NCBI RefSeq assembly: GCF_015160855.1
Contig: NZ_CP063373.1
Coordinates: 9,833,001 to 9,897,000, forward strand
Source: Streptomyces ferrugineus
Lineage (GTDB): Bacteria > Actinomycetota > Actinomycetes > Streptomycetales > Streptomycetaceae
Direction of reading: 5' to 3'
Length of the DNA: 64,000 bases
The first letter of the stretch is position 1, and each line of letters opens with the position of its first letter. The position numbers and the translations under genes are program-made. Positions 17,750 through 26,145 of this stretch are shown here, piece after piece. Under the pieces are notes generated by a model. The model did not search any database, was not told where the DNA came from, and saw only the letters and a program-made list of their open reading frames with translations.

Positions 17750-19156
17750 ATGACCGATACACAGAGCACTGCGGCCGCAGACCACCGCGGAAGCCGCACC
17801 ACCGATGTGGTGGTGGTCGGTGCGGGGCTGGCCGGTCTGACGGCGGCGCGGGAACTCGTCGCGGCGGGCAAGTCGGTGGCCGTGCTGGAGGCCCGCGACC
17901 GGGTCGGCGGCCGACTGCTCAACCACCACCTCGGCGACGGCCAAGTGACGGAGATCGGCGGGCAGTTCGTCGGCCCCACCCAGGACCACATCCTGGCGCT
18001 GGCCAAGGAGGTCGGCGTGGCCACCTACCAGGCCGCCGTCCCCGGCGAGACCGTCTACGTCAACGACGGCAAGGCCAAGCGGTTCACGGGTCACACCCCG
18101 CCGGACCTGTTCGCCCTGCCTGACATGGGCATCGCCCTGGCCCGCATCGGCCAGGCCGCGGCCAAGGTGGACCCGGCCGCCCCATGGCAGACCCCCGACG
18201 CCCGCGAACTGGACGGCATGACCTACGAGACCTGGCTGCGCAAGGCCGAGATCACCGGCGACGCCGTCGACATGATCAACCTCTTCCTCAACTCCGCCTA
18301 CGGCGGCGAAGCCCGCGACGCCTCCGCCCTGTTCAGCCTCTGGTACGTGTCCACCTTCGGCAACGAGACGCACCCCGGCACCATGGAACGCGGCACCGGC
18401 ACCACCGGCGGCGCCCAGGACAGCCGTTTCGTCGGCGGCTCACAACTGGTCGCCCAGCGCCTCGCCGAGGAACTCGACGGCCGCGTCCACCTGTCGGCGC
18501 CGGTGCGGCGCATCAGCCAGGACCCCACCGGCGTCACCGTGGTCTGCGACGCCGGCGACTGGCGGGCCGAGCGGGTCATCGTCGCCGTACCGCCACTGGT
18601 GGCCTCGCGGATCGTGTGGGACCCGCTCCTGCCCGCACAGCAGGACCAGCTCTTCCAGCGGCTGCCGTTCGGCACCCTGATGAAGTGCGTGGCCGTCTAC
18701 GACAAGCCGTTCTGGCGCGAGGACGGACTGTCCGGCATGGGACTGCTGCGCGGCGGCTCCCCCATCCGCGAGATGTTCGACAACACCCCGCCCGACGGCG
18801 GACCCGGCGTGCTCATGGGCTTCCTCGGTGGCAAGGAATGGCGCAAGTGGGCCCACCGCCCGGCCGCCGAACGCCGCGGAGCCGTGCTGCGCTGCTTCGC
18901 CCAGGTCGTCGGGGACCGTGCCTTCGACACCATCGACTACGTCGAGCAGGACTGGACCGCCGAGCAGTGGACCCAGGGCGGCCCCACCTCCGTCGCCGCC
19001 CCCGGCGTGCTCAGCGACTTCGGCCAGTGGATGGGCCGCCCCCACGGCCGCGTGCACTGGGCGGGCGCCGAGTTCTCCCCCTACTGGAACGGCTACATGG
19101 ACGGCGCGGTCCGCTCCGGCGGGACGGCGGCCGCCGCAGTCCTCGACCGGGACTGA
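17750..19156 (+). CDS. Flavin-dependent monoamine oxidase-like oxidoreductase
   Basis: 468 residues. The ATG at 17750 follows AAAGGAAAG. A Rossmann FAD site GAGLAG is at 24-29, with VLEARDRVGGRL after it, the GG motif of the amine-oxidase/MAO family. Near the C-terminus WAGAEFSPYWNGYMDGAVRSG is the second FAD contact. No carotenoid-desaturase signature is seen. It probably oxidises an amine or an alcohol/enone on a small hydrophobic molecule. It lies 67 bases after the CYP102 gene on the same strand, with no terminator between, so the two are probably co-transcribed. Confidence 0.88.
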   Translation: MTDTQSTAAADHRGSRTTDVVVVGAGLAGLTAARELVAAGKSVAVLEARDRVGGRLLNHHLGDGQVTEIGGQFVGPTQDHILALAKEVGVATYQAAVPGETVYVNDGKAKRFTGHTPPDLFALPDMGIALARIGQAAAKVDPAAPWQTPDARELDGMTYETWLRKAEITGDAVDMINLFLNSAYGGEARDASALFSLWYVSTFGNETHPGTMERGTGTTGGAQDSRFVGGSQLVAQRLAEELDGRVHLSAPVRRISQDPTGVTVVCDAGDWRAERVIVAVPPLVASRIVWDPLLPAQQDQLFQRLPFGTLMKCVAVYDKPFWREDGLSGMGLLRGGSPIREMFDNTPPDGGPGVLMGFLGGKEWRKWAHRPAAERRGAVLRCFAQVVGDRAFDTIDYVEQDWTAEQWTQGGPTSVAAPGVLSDFGQWMGRPHGRVHWAGAEFSPYWNGYMDGAVRSGGTAAAAVLDRD

Positions 19157-19192
19157 GCGCAAGAGGCACCCGACAAGAAAGGGAAACCACCT

Positions 19193-19681
19193 ATGAACCG
19201 CTACGTCGTCACCGAGACCGCCATCATCGACGCCCCCCTCGGGCGGGTGTGGGACGTCATCTCCCGCACCGACCGGTACGCCGAGTGGGTCGCCGGAGCC
19301 ATCGAGGTCACCGACCACCACGGCGTCGCCACCGTCGGCAAGACCTACGCCGAGCGCAACCGCACCCTCGGCCCCCTCAAGACCGACTCGGTCTGGACCG
19401 TCAGGGAGATCGAACCCCTCAAGCGCCGCGTCGACACCGGCACCGGCTTCGCCCCGCTCCAGGACGTCACCAACACCTTCGAGTTCCACCCGGTCCAAAG
19501 CCCGGACGGCCGGGACGCGACCGAGATGCTCTACCAGGTCGAGTACACCATCGGCCTCGGTCCACTGGGCCTGCTCCTCGACTCCATACAGCAGCCCGCG
19601 ATGCGCGCCGGCATGCGCACTTCCATGGCCAACCTCAACACCCTGCTCCGATCGGAGGACTCGAGCACCGGTCGACGGTGA
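19193..19681 (+). CDS. SRPBCC (START-like) family protein
   Basis: 162 residues, ATG at 19193 after AAAGGGAAAC. The N-terminus VTETAIIDAPLGRVWDVISR and the body fit the SRPBCC/polyketide cyclase-dehydrase fold, a deep hydrophobic pocket for lipophilic ligands. It may bind or carry the substrate of the flanking P450 and amine oxidase, or act as a cyclase. It lies 36 bases after the amine oxidase gene. A truncated near-identical copy lies inverted at 9185-9475. Confidence 0.85.
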   Translation: MNRYVVTETAIIDAPLGRVWDVISRTDRYAEWVAGAIEVTDHHGVATVGKTYAERNRTLGPLKTDSVWTVREIEPLKRRVDTGTGFAPLQDVTNTFEFHPVQSPDGRDATEMLYQVEYTIGLGPLGLLLDSIQQPAMRAGMRTSMANLNTLLRSEDSSTGRR

Positions 19682-19752
19682 CACCGGTCAGCGGTCGCCC
19701 GCCCCTCCCCTTCCCGGAGATCCATCCCCTTTCAGAAACCGAGGTTCGCATC

Positions 19753-20817
19753 ATGTCCACCACCATGCTGGCCGGACGCCTCCACCTGGACACCCGCACC
19801 TTCGCGGTCGAAGAGGTCCCCGTTCCCGTCCCCGGTCCCGGAGAGGTGCTGATCGAGGTCAGGGCCGCCGGAGTGTGCCTGTCCGACGTCCATCTGATCG
19901 ACGGCAGCCTCACCCCTGCCTTTCCTGTCGAGGCGGTCACCCGTTCGGGCGCGGTCACCCTCGGCCACGAGGTCGCGGGCGTCATCCACGCGCTGGGCCC
20001 CGACCTGTTGGGGGACTGGGCCCCCGGCATGCGCGTCGCCCTGCAGGCCGGCCAGTCGTGTGGAGCGTGCGCCGACTGCATGCGCCGCTCCCCCTGTCCA
20101 CGGCCGCTCACGCGCGGCGTCGACTACGACGGCGGCTGGGCCGAGTACGCCGTCGCCCGGGAGGACACCCTCGCCCCCATCCCCGACCACCTGCCCTTCG
20201 ACCAGGCCGCCATCATCCCCGACGCGGTCTCCACCCCGTATGCCGCGATCATCGAGGGCGGGGCGGTCCGGCCGGCGCAGTGCGTCGGCGTCTGGGGCGC
20301 CGGCGGTCTGGGCGCCCACGGCATCCGGCTCGCCCGCCTGGCCGGCGCCGCGCCCGTCATCGCCGTCGACCCGCTGCCCGAGGCCCGCGAACGGGCCCTC
20401 GCCTTCGGCGCCGACCTCGCACTCGACCCCACCGACCCGGGATTCGCCGAAGCGGTGGGCCGGGCCACCGGCGGCCGCGGCCTCGACGCCGCCTTCGATT
20501 TCGCGGGTTTCCCAGCGGTCCGCGAGCAGGCTGCCGCGCTCCTGGGCGCCGGCGGTGTCCTCGTCCTGGCCGGCCTCACCCCAGAACCGCTCACCATCAC
20601 CGACAGCACGTCCTTCAGCTACCGCGGCAACCAGATCCGCGGTCACTACGGCTCCGGACCCGAACACGTGACCCAGCTCATCCGCCTGGCCGCCGCCGGC
20701 AGGCTCGACCTGGCGCCCTCCATCACCGATCACATTCCCCTGGCCGAGGCGGCCGACGCCGTCACCCGACTGGAGAAGAAAACCGGCAACCCGATCCGCC
20801 TCGTCCTCACCCCGTGA
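19753..20817 (+). CDS. Zinc-dependent alcohol dehydrogenase (MDR family)
   Basis: 354 residues, ATG at 19753. Medium-chain dehydrogenase: catalytic zinc ligands in AAGVCLSDVHL and LGHEVAG, structural zinc cysteines in CGACADCMRRSPC, and the Rossmann motif GVWGAGGLGAHGI (about 177-189). It would oxidise alcohols to aldehydes/ketones with NAD(P), the natural next step after P450 hydroxylation. It is the last gene of the four-gene operon. Confidence 0.9.
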   Translation: MSTTMLAGRLHLDTRTFAVEEVPVPVPGPGEVLIEVRAAGVCLSDVHLIDGSLTPAFPVEAVTRSGAVTLGHEVAGVIHALGPDLLGDWAPGMRVALQAGQSCGACADCMRRSPCPRPLTRGVDYDGGWAEYAVAREDTLAPIPDHLPFDQAAIIPDAVSTPYAAIIEGGAVRPAQCVGVWGAGGLGAHGIRLARLAGAAPVIAVDPLPEARERALAFGADLALDPTDPGFAEAVGRATGGRGLDAAFDFAGFPAVREQAAALLGAGGVLVLAGLTPEPLTITDSTSFSYRGNQIRGHYGSGPEHVTQLIRLAAAGRLDLAPSITDHIPLAEAADAVTRLEKKTGNPIRLVLTP

Positions 20818-21361
20818 ATCGTCGAGGAGTTCAATAAGATGTTCGGGGGCGAGCAGATCTGCCGCATGCTGTCCAACTCCGCGGGGTCGCCCGGTTCAAT
20901 CTCCAGCGTCTGCATTCTGCGGCCGAAACTATTCGGCCCGTCGAACACGAGGCCAACTACTACCCCCACTGATCCCGGGGCGGTTCAGTGCGTGCAGGTG
21001 GGCAGGCTGCCGCGCGGAGAATTCACCACTCAGTCGATCACTCAGCGAATGGCTACGAACGAGTCCGGTCACCAATTCCCGGCCGGTCGATCCTTTCTGA
21101 CGATTGCACGTGCCGTTGTGACCGTCCCTTTATCGAATTCCCATACCCAAGTCGGTGTCAGCCTTGCTAGATTGAGCCCGCCTCCGAGACGAAGTCGGGT
21201 AGTTCTCGCAGCTCACGGAGGCAAATTCCCCCAAGCCTTCATCAAGGCTTTCTTTGGATGCCTGAAAACCGTTGCGGCTGAGTTTCGCTGCTTCCGGCCA
21301 CGCTTCATGTCACACCTTTCGGCATCCACGTCCCCAACTCACTGGAAAGCGCACGTAAGTG
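20818..21361. other. Intergenic region before the SGNH esterase
   Basis: 544 bases, more AT-rich than its surroundings. No convincing gene is seen. A possible rho-independent terminator lies at 21233-21255, and promoter-like AT-rich patches occur near 21115-21180. The region separates the P450 operon from the secreted esterase. Confidence 0.45.
21233..21255 (+). terminator. Rho-independent-like hairpin
   Basis: AAGCCTT pairs with AAGGCTT around CATC and is followed by TCTTT. Its place 110 bases upstream of the esterase start suggests a terminator for the P450 operon or leader attenuation. Confidence 0.5.
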
Positions 21362-22537
21362 ATGAGATCCCCTCAGCGTTTCGGTCCCCTGCTGGCCGTC
21401 TCCGCCATGACGATCGTGCTGAGCACGCCCGGACTGGCCACCGCCGACGAGGCGACCGGCGGCAAGGACACCACGTACTACATCTCGCTCGGCGACTCCC
21501 TCACCACCGGCTACCAGCCGGACGTCGACAAGGACACCGACTTCGCCTACACCGACCAGCTCTACGCGCAGCTCAAGCAGCGCACCCCCGGTCTGGAGCA
21601 CATACGCCTGGGCTGCACCGCTGAGACCACCGAGTCTCTGATCAGCGGTGGAAAGTGCGACTACCCGAACGCCAAGTCCCAACTGGACGCCGCCCTGAAG
21701 GCCATGGCCCAGCACCAGGGCAAGGTCGCCTACGTCACCCTCAGCGTGGGCGCGAACGACATCCTCCTCAACTGCGTCAGCCCGGCCGGCACCCTCGACG
21801 CGGCGTGCCTGAACAGCCGGAGCGAGGCCATGGCGAAGAACCTCGCCCAGATCGCCGGCGCGCTGCGCCAGGCGGGCACGGACAACACCCAGTTCGTGGG
21901 CTCGACGTACCACAACCCGTTCCTGGCCGCCTGGCTGCAGGGCGCCGCAGGGCAGCAGGCCGCCAAGGACTCGGCACCCCTGGTCAAGGCCGCCAACACC
22001 GGGATCACCCAGGTGTTCAAGTCCACCGGCTTCAAGGTGGCGGACGTGGCCGGGGCCTTCTCCTCGGACGACTTCACCACCCAGGTGAACGTACCCGTCG
22101 CGGGCGAAGTGCCCGCGAACGTGGCCAAGATCTGCCAGCTGACCTGGGCGTGCACGAAGCAGGACCCGCACCCCAACGCCGACGGCCACAAGGTGATCGC
22201 AGGCGCCTTCGCCGCGGTGCTCGCCGACAGCACCGCGCCCGGTGGCGACGAGTCCCCGGCACCCAGCGAGCCGGTCACGCCCGGTGCGGGCGAGACCCCG
22301 ACCACCGGCGAGACGGCCCCGTCCGACGCGGGGGACTCCCCGGCCCCCAGCGAGTCCGCCACGCCCGGGTCCGGCACGGACACGGGGGCGAACGACCCGA
22401 CCACCAACGGCGATCTCGCCGAGACCGGCGCGTCGAGCAGCACTCCCGTCCTCGCCGGTGCCGGTCTCGCCGTCCTGGCGGCCGGCACCGCCGCGATCTA
22501 CTTCGCGCGCAGGCGCCGTACGAGCGAACAGAGCTGA
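21362..22537 (+). CDS. Secreted SGNH/GDSL esterase with C-terminal sortase signal
   Basis: 391 residues. A Sec signal peptide (1-28, ending ATA) precedes block I GDSLTTGY with Ser46, block III VGAND, and block V DPHPNADGH bearing the catalytic Asp/His. The lipase domain ends near residue 285. A Pro/Ser/Thr/Gly-rich linker follows, then LAETG (352-356), a hydrophobic helix and a positive tail ARRRR, the cell-wall sorting pattern used by class E sortases. It is therefore probably a wall-anchored esterase or lipase. ATG at 21362 is chosen over the overlapping GTG three bases earlier. Confidence 0.88.
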   Translation: MRSPQRFGPLLAVSAMTIVLSTPGLATADEATGGKDTTYYISLGDSLTTGYQPDVDKDTDFAYTDQLYAQLKQRTPGLEHIRLGCTAETTESLISGGKCDYPNAKSQLDAALKAMAQHQGKVAYVTLSVGANDILLNCVSPAGTLDAACLNSRSEAMAKNLAQIAGALRQAGTDNTQFVGSTYHNPFLAAWLQGAAGQQAAKDSAPLVKAANTGITQVFKSTGFKVADVAGAFSSDDFTTQVNVPVAGEVPANVAKICQLTWACTKQDPHPNADGHKVIAGAFAAVLADSTAPGGDESPAPSEPVTPGAGETPTTGETAPSDAGDSPAPSESATPGSGTDTGANDPTTNGDLAETGASSSTPVLAGAGLAVLAAGTAAIYFARRRRTSEQS

Positions 22538-22566
22538 CGAGCAGTCAATGACTGGAAAATGAGCCA

Positions 22567-22596
22567 CAGGCCGCCCGCGGTGTCGCGGGCGGCCTG
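22567..22596 (+). terminator. Terminator after the esterase gene
   Basis: CAGGCCGCCCGCG pairs with CGCGGGCGGCCTG around GTGT, 30 bases after the stop codon. A strong GC stem, typical of streptomycete terminators. Confidence 0.75.
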
Positions 22597-22639
22597 CCCG
22601 GCTCGGCCACGGACGGCCGAGACACAGACCCCGGCCAAC

Positions 22640-22850
22640 CAGGGGGGACCCGTGGGGGATCTCCGCGTACGTGGTGCGGGTGACGATGCCGTGGGCCTCG
22701 AACTGGCGCAGCCTGCTGGTCATGGGGTGGGGGCTGATGCCGGGCAGGGAGTCGCGCAGCTCGGTGAAGCGGTGTGGGCCGCGCAGGAGTTCACGCACGA
22801 TCAGGGTGGCCCACGGGCGTTTGAGCCGGGCGACACCAGGATCGCTGCCG
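22640..22850 (-). pseudogene. HxlR-family regulator fragment
   Basis: The minus strand reads RPWATLIVRELLRGPHRFTE, then DSLPGISPHPMTSRLRQFE and GIVTRTTYAEIP, the core winged helix of HxlR regulators. The N-terminus before about 22850 and the C-terminus after about 22640 are missing, so only about 65 of the usual 110-150 residues remain. Confidence 0.75.
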
Positions 22851-22914
22851 CCGACGGCAGAATGCTCCTGTCCAGCCCGCCCGGCGGGCCCACCCTGCTG
22901 AGAGCGGAGATCCC

Positions 22915-23483
22915 GTGCGGTCGCGCCTCCGCATAGTGCTCGCGGAGGACGCCGTCCTCCTGCGCGAAGGTCTCGTCCACCTTCTCCAGCGCTTCGGCCA
23001 CCAGGTCCTCGCCGCGGTGGGCGACGGCCCTTCCCTGCTCGCCGCTGCCCGGGAACACCGGCCGGACCTGGTCATCACCGACGTCCGTATGCCACCCGGC
23101 CAGACGGACGAGGGGTGGGGGCTGCCCGCCGACTCCAGTCCGAGCAGCCCGGACTCGCGGGCCTCGTCCTAAGGCCAGTACGTCGAGCAGACCTTCGCCG
23201 AGGAACTGCTGGACGACCGCCGCGACAGCGTCGGAACGGGCTACCTGCTCAAGGAACGCATCGGCGACGTCTAGGAGTTCGCCGACGCCGTTACCCGCGT
23301 CGCCGCCGGATCCACGGTCGTCGACCCCGATGTCGTACGCAGCTGCTCGCCCGCCGCCTCGTCGTCACCGAGGCAGCCGTCGCCAAGCACATCGCGAGCA
23401 TCCTCCTGAAGCTCGAACTCCCGCCAACCGCCCCCGACGACCACCGTCGCGTCCTGGCGGTACTGGCCTATCTGCGAGCCTGA
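22915..23483 (+). pseudogene. NarL/LuxR response regulator, broken
   Basis: It starts as an intact receiver domain (RLRIVLAEDAVLLREGL, then PDLVITDVRMPPGQTDEG with the phospho-Asp). The frame then shifts, meets a stop at 23170 (homology resumes: QYVEQTFAEELLDD), meets another near 23273, and continues as EFADAVTRVAAGSTVVDPDVV. The linker and first half of the HTH are deleted. The last helix and tail (RRLVVTEAAVAKHIASILLKLEL, to 23483) are joined in yet another frame. Confidence 0.8.
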
Positions 23484-23763
23484 GCCCACCTGCCGGGCAC
23501 GGGCCTGCAGCGCCCGCTCCCTGGCGCCAGGCGACAGATCATTCTCGACCCGGAGGTACCGGGGCATAGTCACCGACGCCGTTGAACCCGACGGGGGCCC
23601 AGCCACCCGCCAATGGAACGAGCCTCGCCCCGGCCGACAGCAGCACCACCTGATTGCGCAGGCAACGTCGCCTGTGTGGGCCTTCCTGAGGTGGCGTCCG
23701 AGCCACCTGTCCACAGGAGAGACGGGCGCTGTCGACCGGCCTGAGCCGAGGCCGTGCCCAATC

Positions 23764-23960
23764 CGTGCCCGTAAGAGCGGACAACCACGGTCAACAGCGG
23801 TGCGACCGAGCCTGTGCAACAGCACCCACGCGAAGAATCCGTGCAGGTCAGCAGCCCTGCAGCCGCGCAAGCGCCGTCGCTTCCCAAGCTGAGAGCGCGA
23901 GTTCGATTCTCGTCACCCGCTCCATGATGAAGCCCCAGGTCAGCGGCCTGGGGCTTGTTT
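23764..23960 (+). repeat. Attachment-site repeat 2 (att with left arm)
   Basis: Bases 23879-23924 repeat the last 46 bases of tRNA-Gly exactly, CCA included, and the following hairpin (23930-23956) copies the tRNA terminator with few changes. The 5' half of the tRNA is missing, so it is not a gene. A left arm starting CGTGCCCGTAAGAGCGGACA at 23764 is shared with the repeat at 42185, at the same 115-base distance from the core. This is the expected form of an attR-like junction left by integration. Confidence 0.88.
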
Positions 23961-24106
23961 GTTGGGGAGCTGCTGCCGCGCTTGCAGGTGCCCCTGTACG
24001 CCGAGATTGGGCATGCACCTTCACGCAGATGTCCCGCACGTACTTCGTCGTGGGCGGTGCACAAGCCCCTTGTGGGAGCGGGCGCTTGACCGCCGAGGGT
24101 CCTGCG

Positions 24107-24550
24107 TCAGAGCGGAAGGTCGTCGGGGAGTACCCGGAACGCCTTGTGGTGGCCCAGCGGCCGTACGGCCCGGAAGTCTCGTCGGTCGAGGGTGAGGATC
24201 GCGTCCGTGTCGTAGTCGGCGGCGAGTGCCACGTTCACCGCGTCAGCGAGGTCGAGGTCCAACGCGCGGTAGCGGACACGGACAGACTGGGCGGCGCCCA
24301 GGTGGTCCTCCGTGATCTCCGGCATGACGACACGACCCCGGCTCATCCAGCGCCGCAGGTCGTCGACCGCACTGAGGGCAGCCTCCCTGCCGAGCTCACG
24401 CGTGGCGACATGATCCAGTTCGGCCAGCAGAAGCGGGGACATGACCAGCAGGCCCGCCGCCATGATCGCCTCGTTCGCCGCCCGGTGTTCCGGATGAGCC
24501 GAGTCCAGGGCTGCCAGAAGGCCGGATGTATCGGCGATGACAATGATCAC
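24107..24550 (-). CDS. vapC: PIN-domain toxin VapC
   Basis: 147 residues, GTG start at 24550 overlapping the antitoxin stop as GTGA. PIN-domain acidic residues are in place: D7 (IADTSGLL), E44 (LLAELDH), D103 (LDLDLADAVN) and D122 (LTLDRRDF). VapC toxins cleave tRNA or rRNA and are held by VapB. It sits about 180 bases inside segment II, just after the att repeat, where it may stabilise the element. Confidence 0.88.
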   Translation of the reverse strand: MIIVIADTSGLLAALDSAHPEHRAANEAIMAAGLLVMSPLLLAELDHVATRELGREAALSAVDDLRRWMSRGRVVMPEITEDHLGAAQSVRVRYRALDLDLADAVNVALAADYDTDAILTLDRRDFRAVRPLGHHKAFRVLPDDLPL

Positions 24551-24813
24551 GCGGCGGATCCGGAACCCGAGCCGGTCTCACGCCGGACAGCCTCGGCGAC
24601 CGTGTCGCGGACCTCCGACTTGGACAGCGTGCGCCCCGCCCCCTCGAAGGTGCGCGAGAACAGCGGCTCGTCCCAGACCCGGTTCGCCATGGCAGCGAGG
24701 TGGATGCCCTGGCGGATGATCTCGGCCTCGCTTATACCTCGGCGCTTGGCGGCCTCCTTGATGATGGCCAGGTCCTCGGGGTCGGCATAGACGTTGGTGC
24801 GCTTCATGGACAT
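24547..24813 (-). CDS. vapB: VapB-type ribbon-helix-helix antitoxin
   Basis: 88 residues, ATG at 24813. The N-terminal half MSMKRTNVYADPEDLAIIKE and KRRGISEAEIIRQGI is a ribbon-helix-helix DNA-binding domain. The C-terminal tail (DEPLFSRTFEGAGRT) is the usual disordered toxin-neutralising segment. It directly precedes and overlaps vapC. Repeats at its start codon look like an autoregulatory site. Confidence 0.82.
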   Translation of the reverse strand: MSMKRTNVYADPEDLAIIKEAAKRRGISEAEIIRQGIHLAAMANRVWDEPLFSRTFEGAGRTLSKSEVRDTVAEAVRRETGSGSGSAA

Positions 24814-24836
24814 GTACCAAGAGTAGTCCATGTACC
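24811..24836. promoter_or_regulatory. Candidate VapB operator
   Basis: CATGTACC occurs at 24811-24818 and 24829-24836, 18 bases apart, covering the vapB start and upstream region. Two evenly spaced copies suit binding of two ribbon-helix-helix dimers. Confidence 0.4.
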
Positions 24837-24984
24837 GGATTGATGTATCCGCGCGCTTCCTCATGTTCTGTTGGCGCGGTCCGGCGGACGGCCTCGCCCG
24901 CCGTCGACGTCCGATGACAGCCGGAGGCCGCCGCACATACGCATCCGCAACCACAGCTGTCCTGAATGCGAGACACGTGACGCG

Positions 24985-25305
24985 GAACCCTCCTCGACGG
25001 GCGCGTCGCCGCCGAGCTTGGTGGCCGTGACGTTGGAGATGGCGAAGAAGAACAGGCCGGTGTAGTGGCCGTCCTTGTCCTTGATCTGGTCGAAGACCTT
25101 GTCCCAGCCGACCGGCTTGTACTTCTGCAGCACTCCTTCCTTCTTCCAGCGCGGGAAGTCGTCGACGGTCTGGAGGTGGACGACGTCGGCAACCACGCGA
25201 TGCTCGGCGATCTGGTTGCCGACGCGGGCGTCGTGGTTCTTGCTGAAGTCGACGACGATGTCGACCTTCATCTTGGGAAACTTCTTGACGAACGCGTCCT
25301 TACGG
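24985..25305 (-). pseudogene. ABC-transporter solute-binding protein, internal fragment
   Basis: The minus strand reads KDAFVKKFPKMKVDIVVDFS, then AEHRVVADVVHLQTVDDFPRW, ending with YTGLFFFAISNVTATKLG. This is the internal part of a type II periplasmic binding protein (iron/sugar-like ABC substrate-binding family). Signal peptide and C-terminal lobe are absent; it breaks near 25305 and 24985. Confidence 0.65.
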
Positions 25306-25720
25306 CGCGGAAGTCCCCGTCGGTCGAGGGTGATGGTGGGTGTGAGGGCGCACGGGAGAAGGTGCCGCGTGTCGGCCTCTCACGGTTTTCGCGGTGGTGC
25401 GGGGGTGCGGTACGGCCACCAGGTCTCCGGGTGAGCGTACGTCCGGAGGGCGTGGTTGATCGCGGCGGCGACGTTCATCGCACGACGACGGTCGGCCCCG
25501 GCTGCCCCCGTCGGCCGGACCAGGAAGACGCCGGGGAGCGATTGCGGCGACGTGCGGGCGCCGTTTCCTCCGCCGTGCCGGTCGCCGTCCCGGCGACGGT
25601 TTCGTCGCGCGGGCCGCTGACATCGGTGGCGGAGGTGTTGAGGAAGACGGTGCCGTCGCCGACGGTGGACCTCACCGTCTTCCCGGCTTGTGTGAGTTCG
25701 TCTGTGACGTGCTGCCCCGA
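25306..25720. other. Gene-poor patch
   Basis: No convincing gene. Short minus-strand pieces such as VGDGTVFLNTSATDVSGPRD look protein-like but match nothing I know. Probably decayed DNA between the solute-binding-protein relic and the SnoaL gene. Confidence 0.4.
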
Positions 25721-26140
25721 CTACGTCATGGCGTCGCGAACCTTGGCGGTGTCGACGAACTGCTCGAAGCGGACGATCAGGCCGCCGCGGACCACGAAAT
25801 GGTGGGCGACGCGCACGTCGATCGGCTTGCCGGTGGCCTTGTTGGTCGCGGTGTAGCGGGCGAGGACGACGACGTTCTCCCCCTCGACGACATAGGTGTC
25901 GTCGTGCGCGGTCCAGTCGTCCCACTCCTTGCCCAGCTGCTTCATGACGTGGGAGGTGACCCCGTCGGGGGTGCGGTAGGTGCCGGCGAGAGGGAAGCCT
26001 GCCATCTCCTTCCACTCCACGTCCGGGGCGAGGGTGGCGCGCAGGGCCTCCAGGTCGCCGGCCGCGGAGGCCAGGTACTGGCGGCGGACCACGTCGGCCG
26101 GGGCCGTGGAGTTCGCGAAGTCGGTGTGTTCGTACGTCAT
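25721..26140 (-). CDS. SnoaL-like/NTF2-fold protein
   Basis: 139 residues, ATG at 26140. The pattern VVRRQYLASAAGDLEALRAT, then LAPDVEWKE, is the first helix and strand of SnoaL-like NTF2 folds. HHFVVRGGLIVRFEQFVDTA is the typical C-terminal strand. Such proteins act as cyclases, isomerases or ligand-binding proteins. It lies 5 bases after the MBL gene as the last member of the DsbA-MBL-SnoaL operon. Confidence 0.82.
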   Translation of the reverse strand: MTYEHTDFANSTAPADVVRRQYLASAAGDLEALRATLAPDVEWKEMAGFPLAGTYRTPDGVTSHVMKQLGKEWDDWTAHDDTYVVEGENVVVLARYTATNKATGKPIDVRVAHHFVVRGGLIVRFEQFVDTAKVRDAMT

Positions 26141-26145
26141 GACGT

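Noticed and set aside
23879..23924. Second tRNA-Gly gene
   Set aside because: Only the 3' part exists; acceptor 5' strand and D arm are missing, so it is an att repeat. The same holds for 42300-42345.
23570..24064. Minus-strand frame with DENRTRALSLGSDG
   Set aside because: This is the complement of the tRNA 3' end read as protein, a known false ORF. The copy around 41874-42755 has the same cause.
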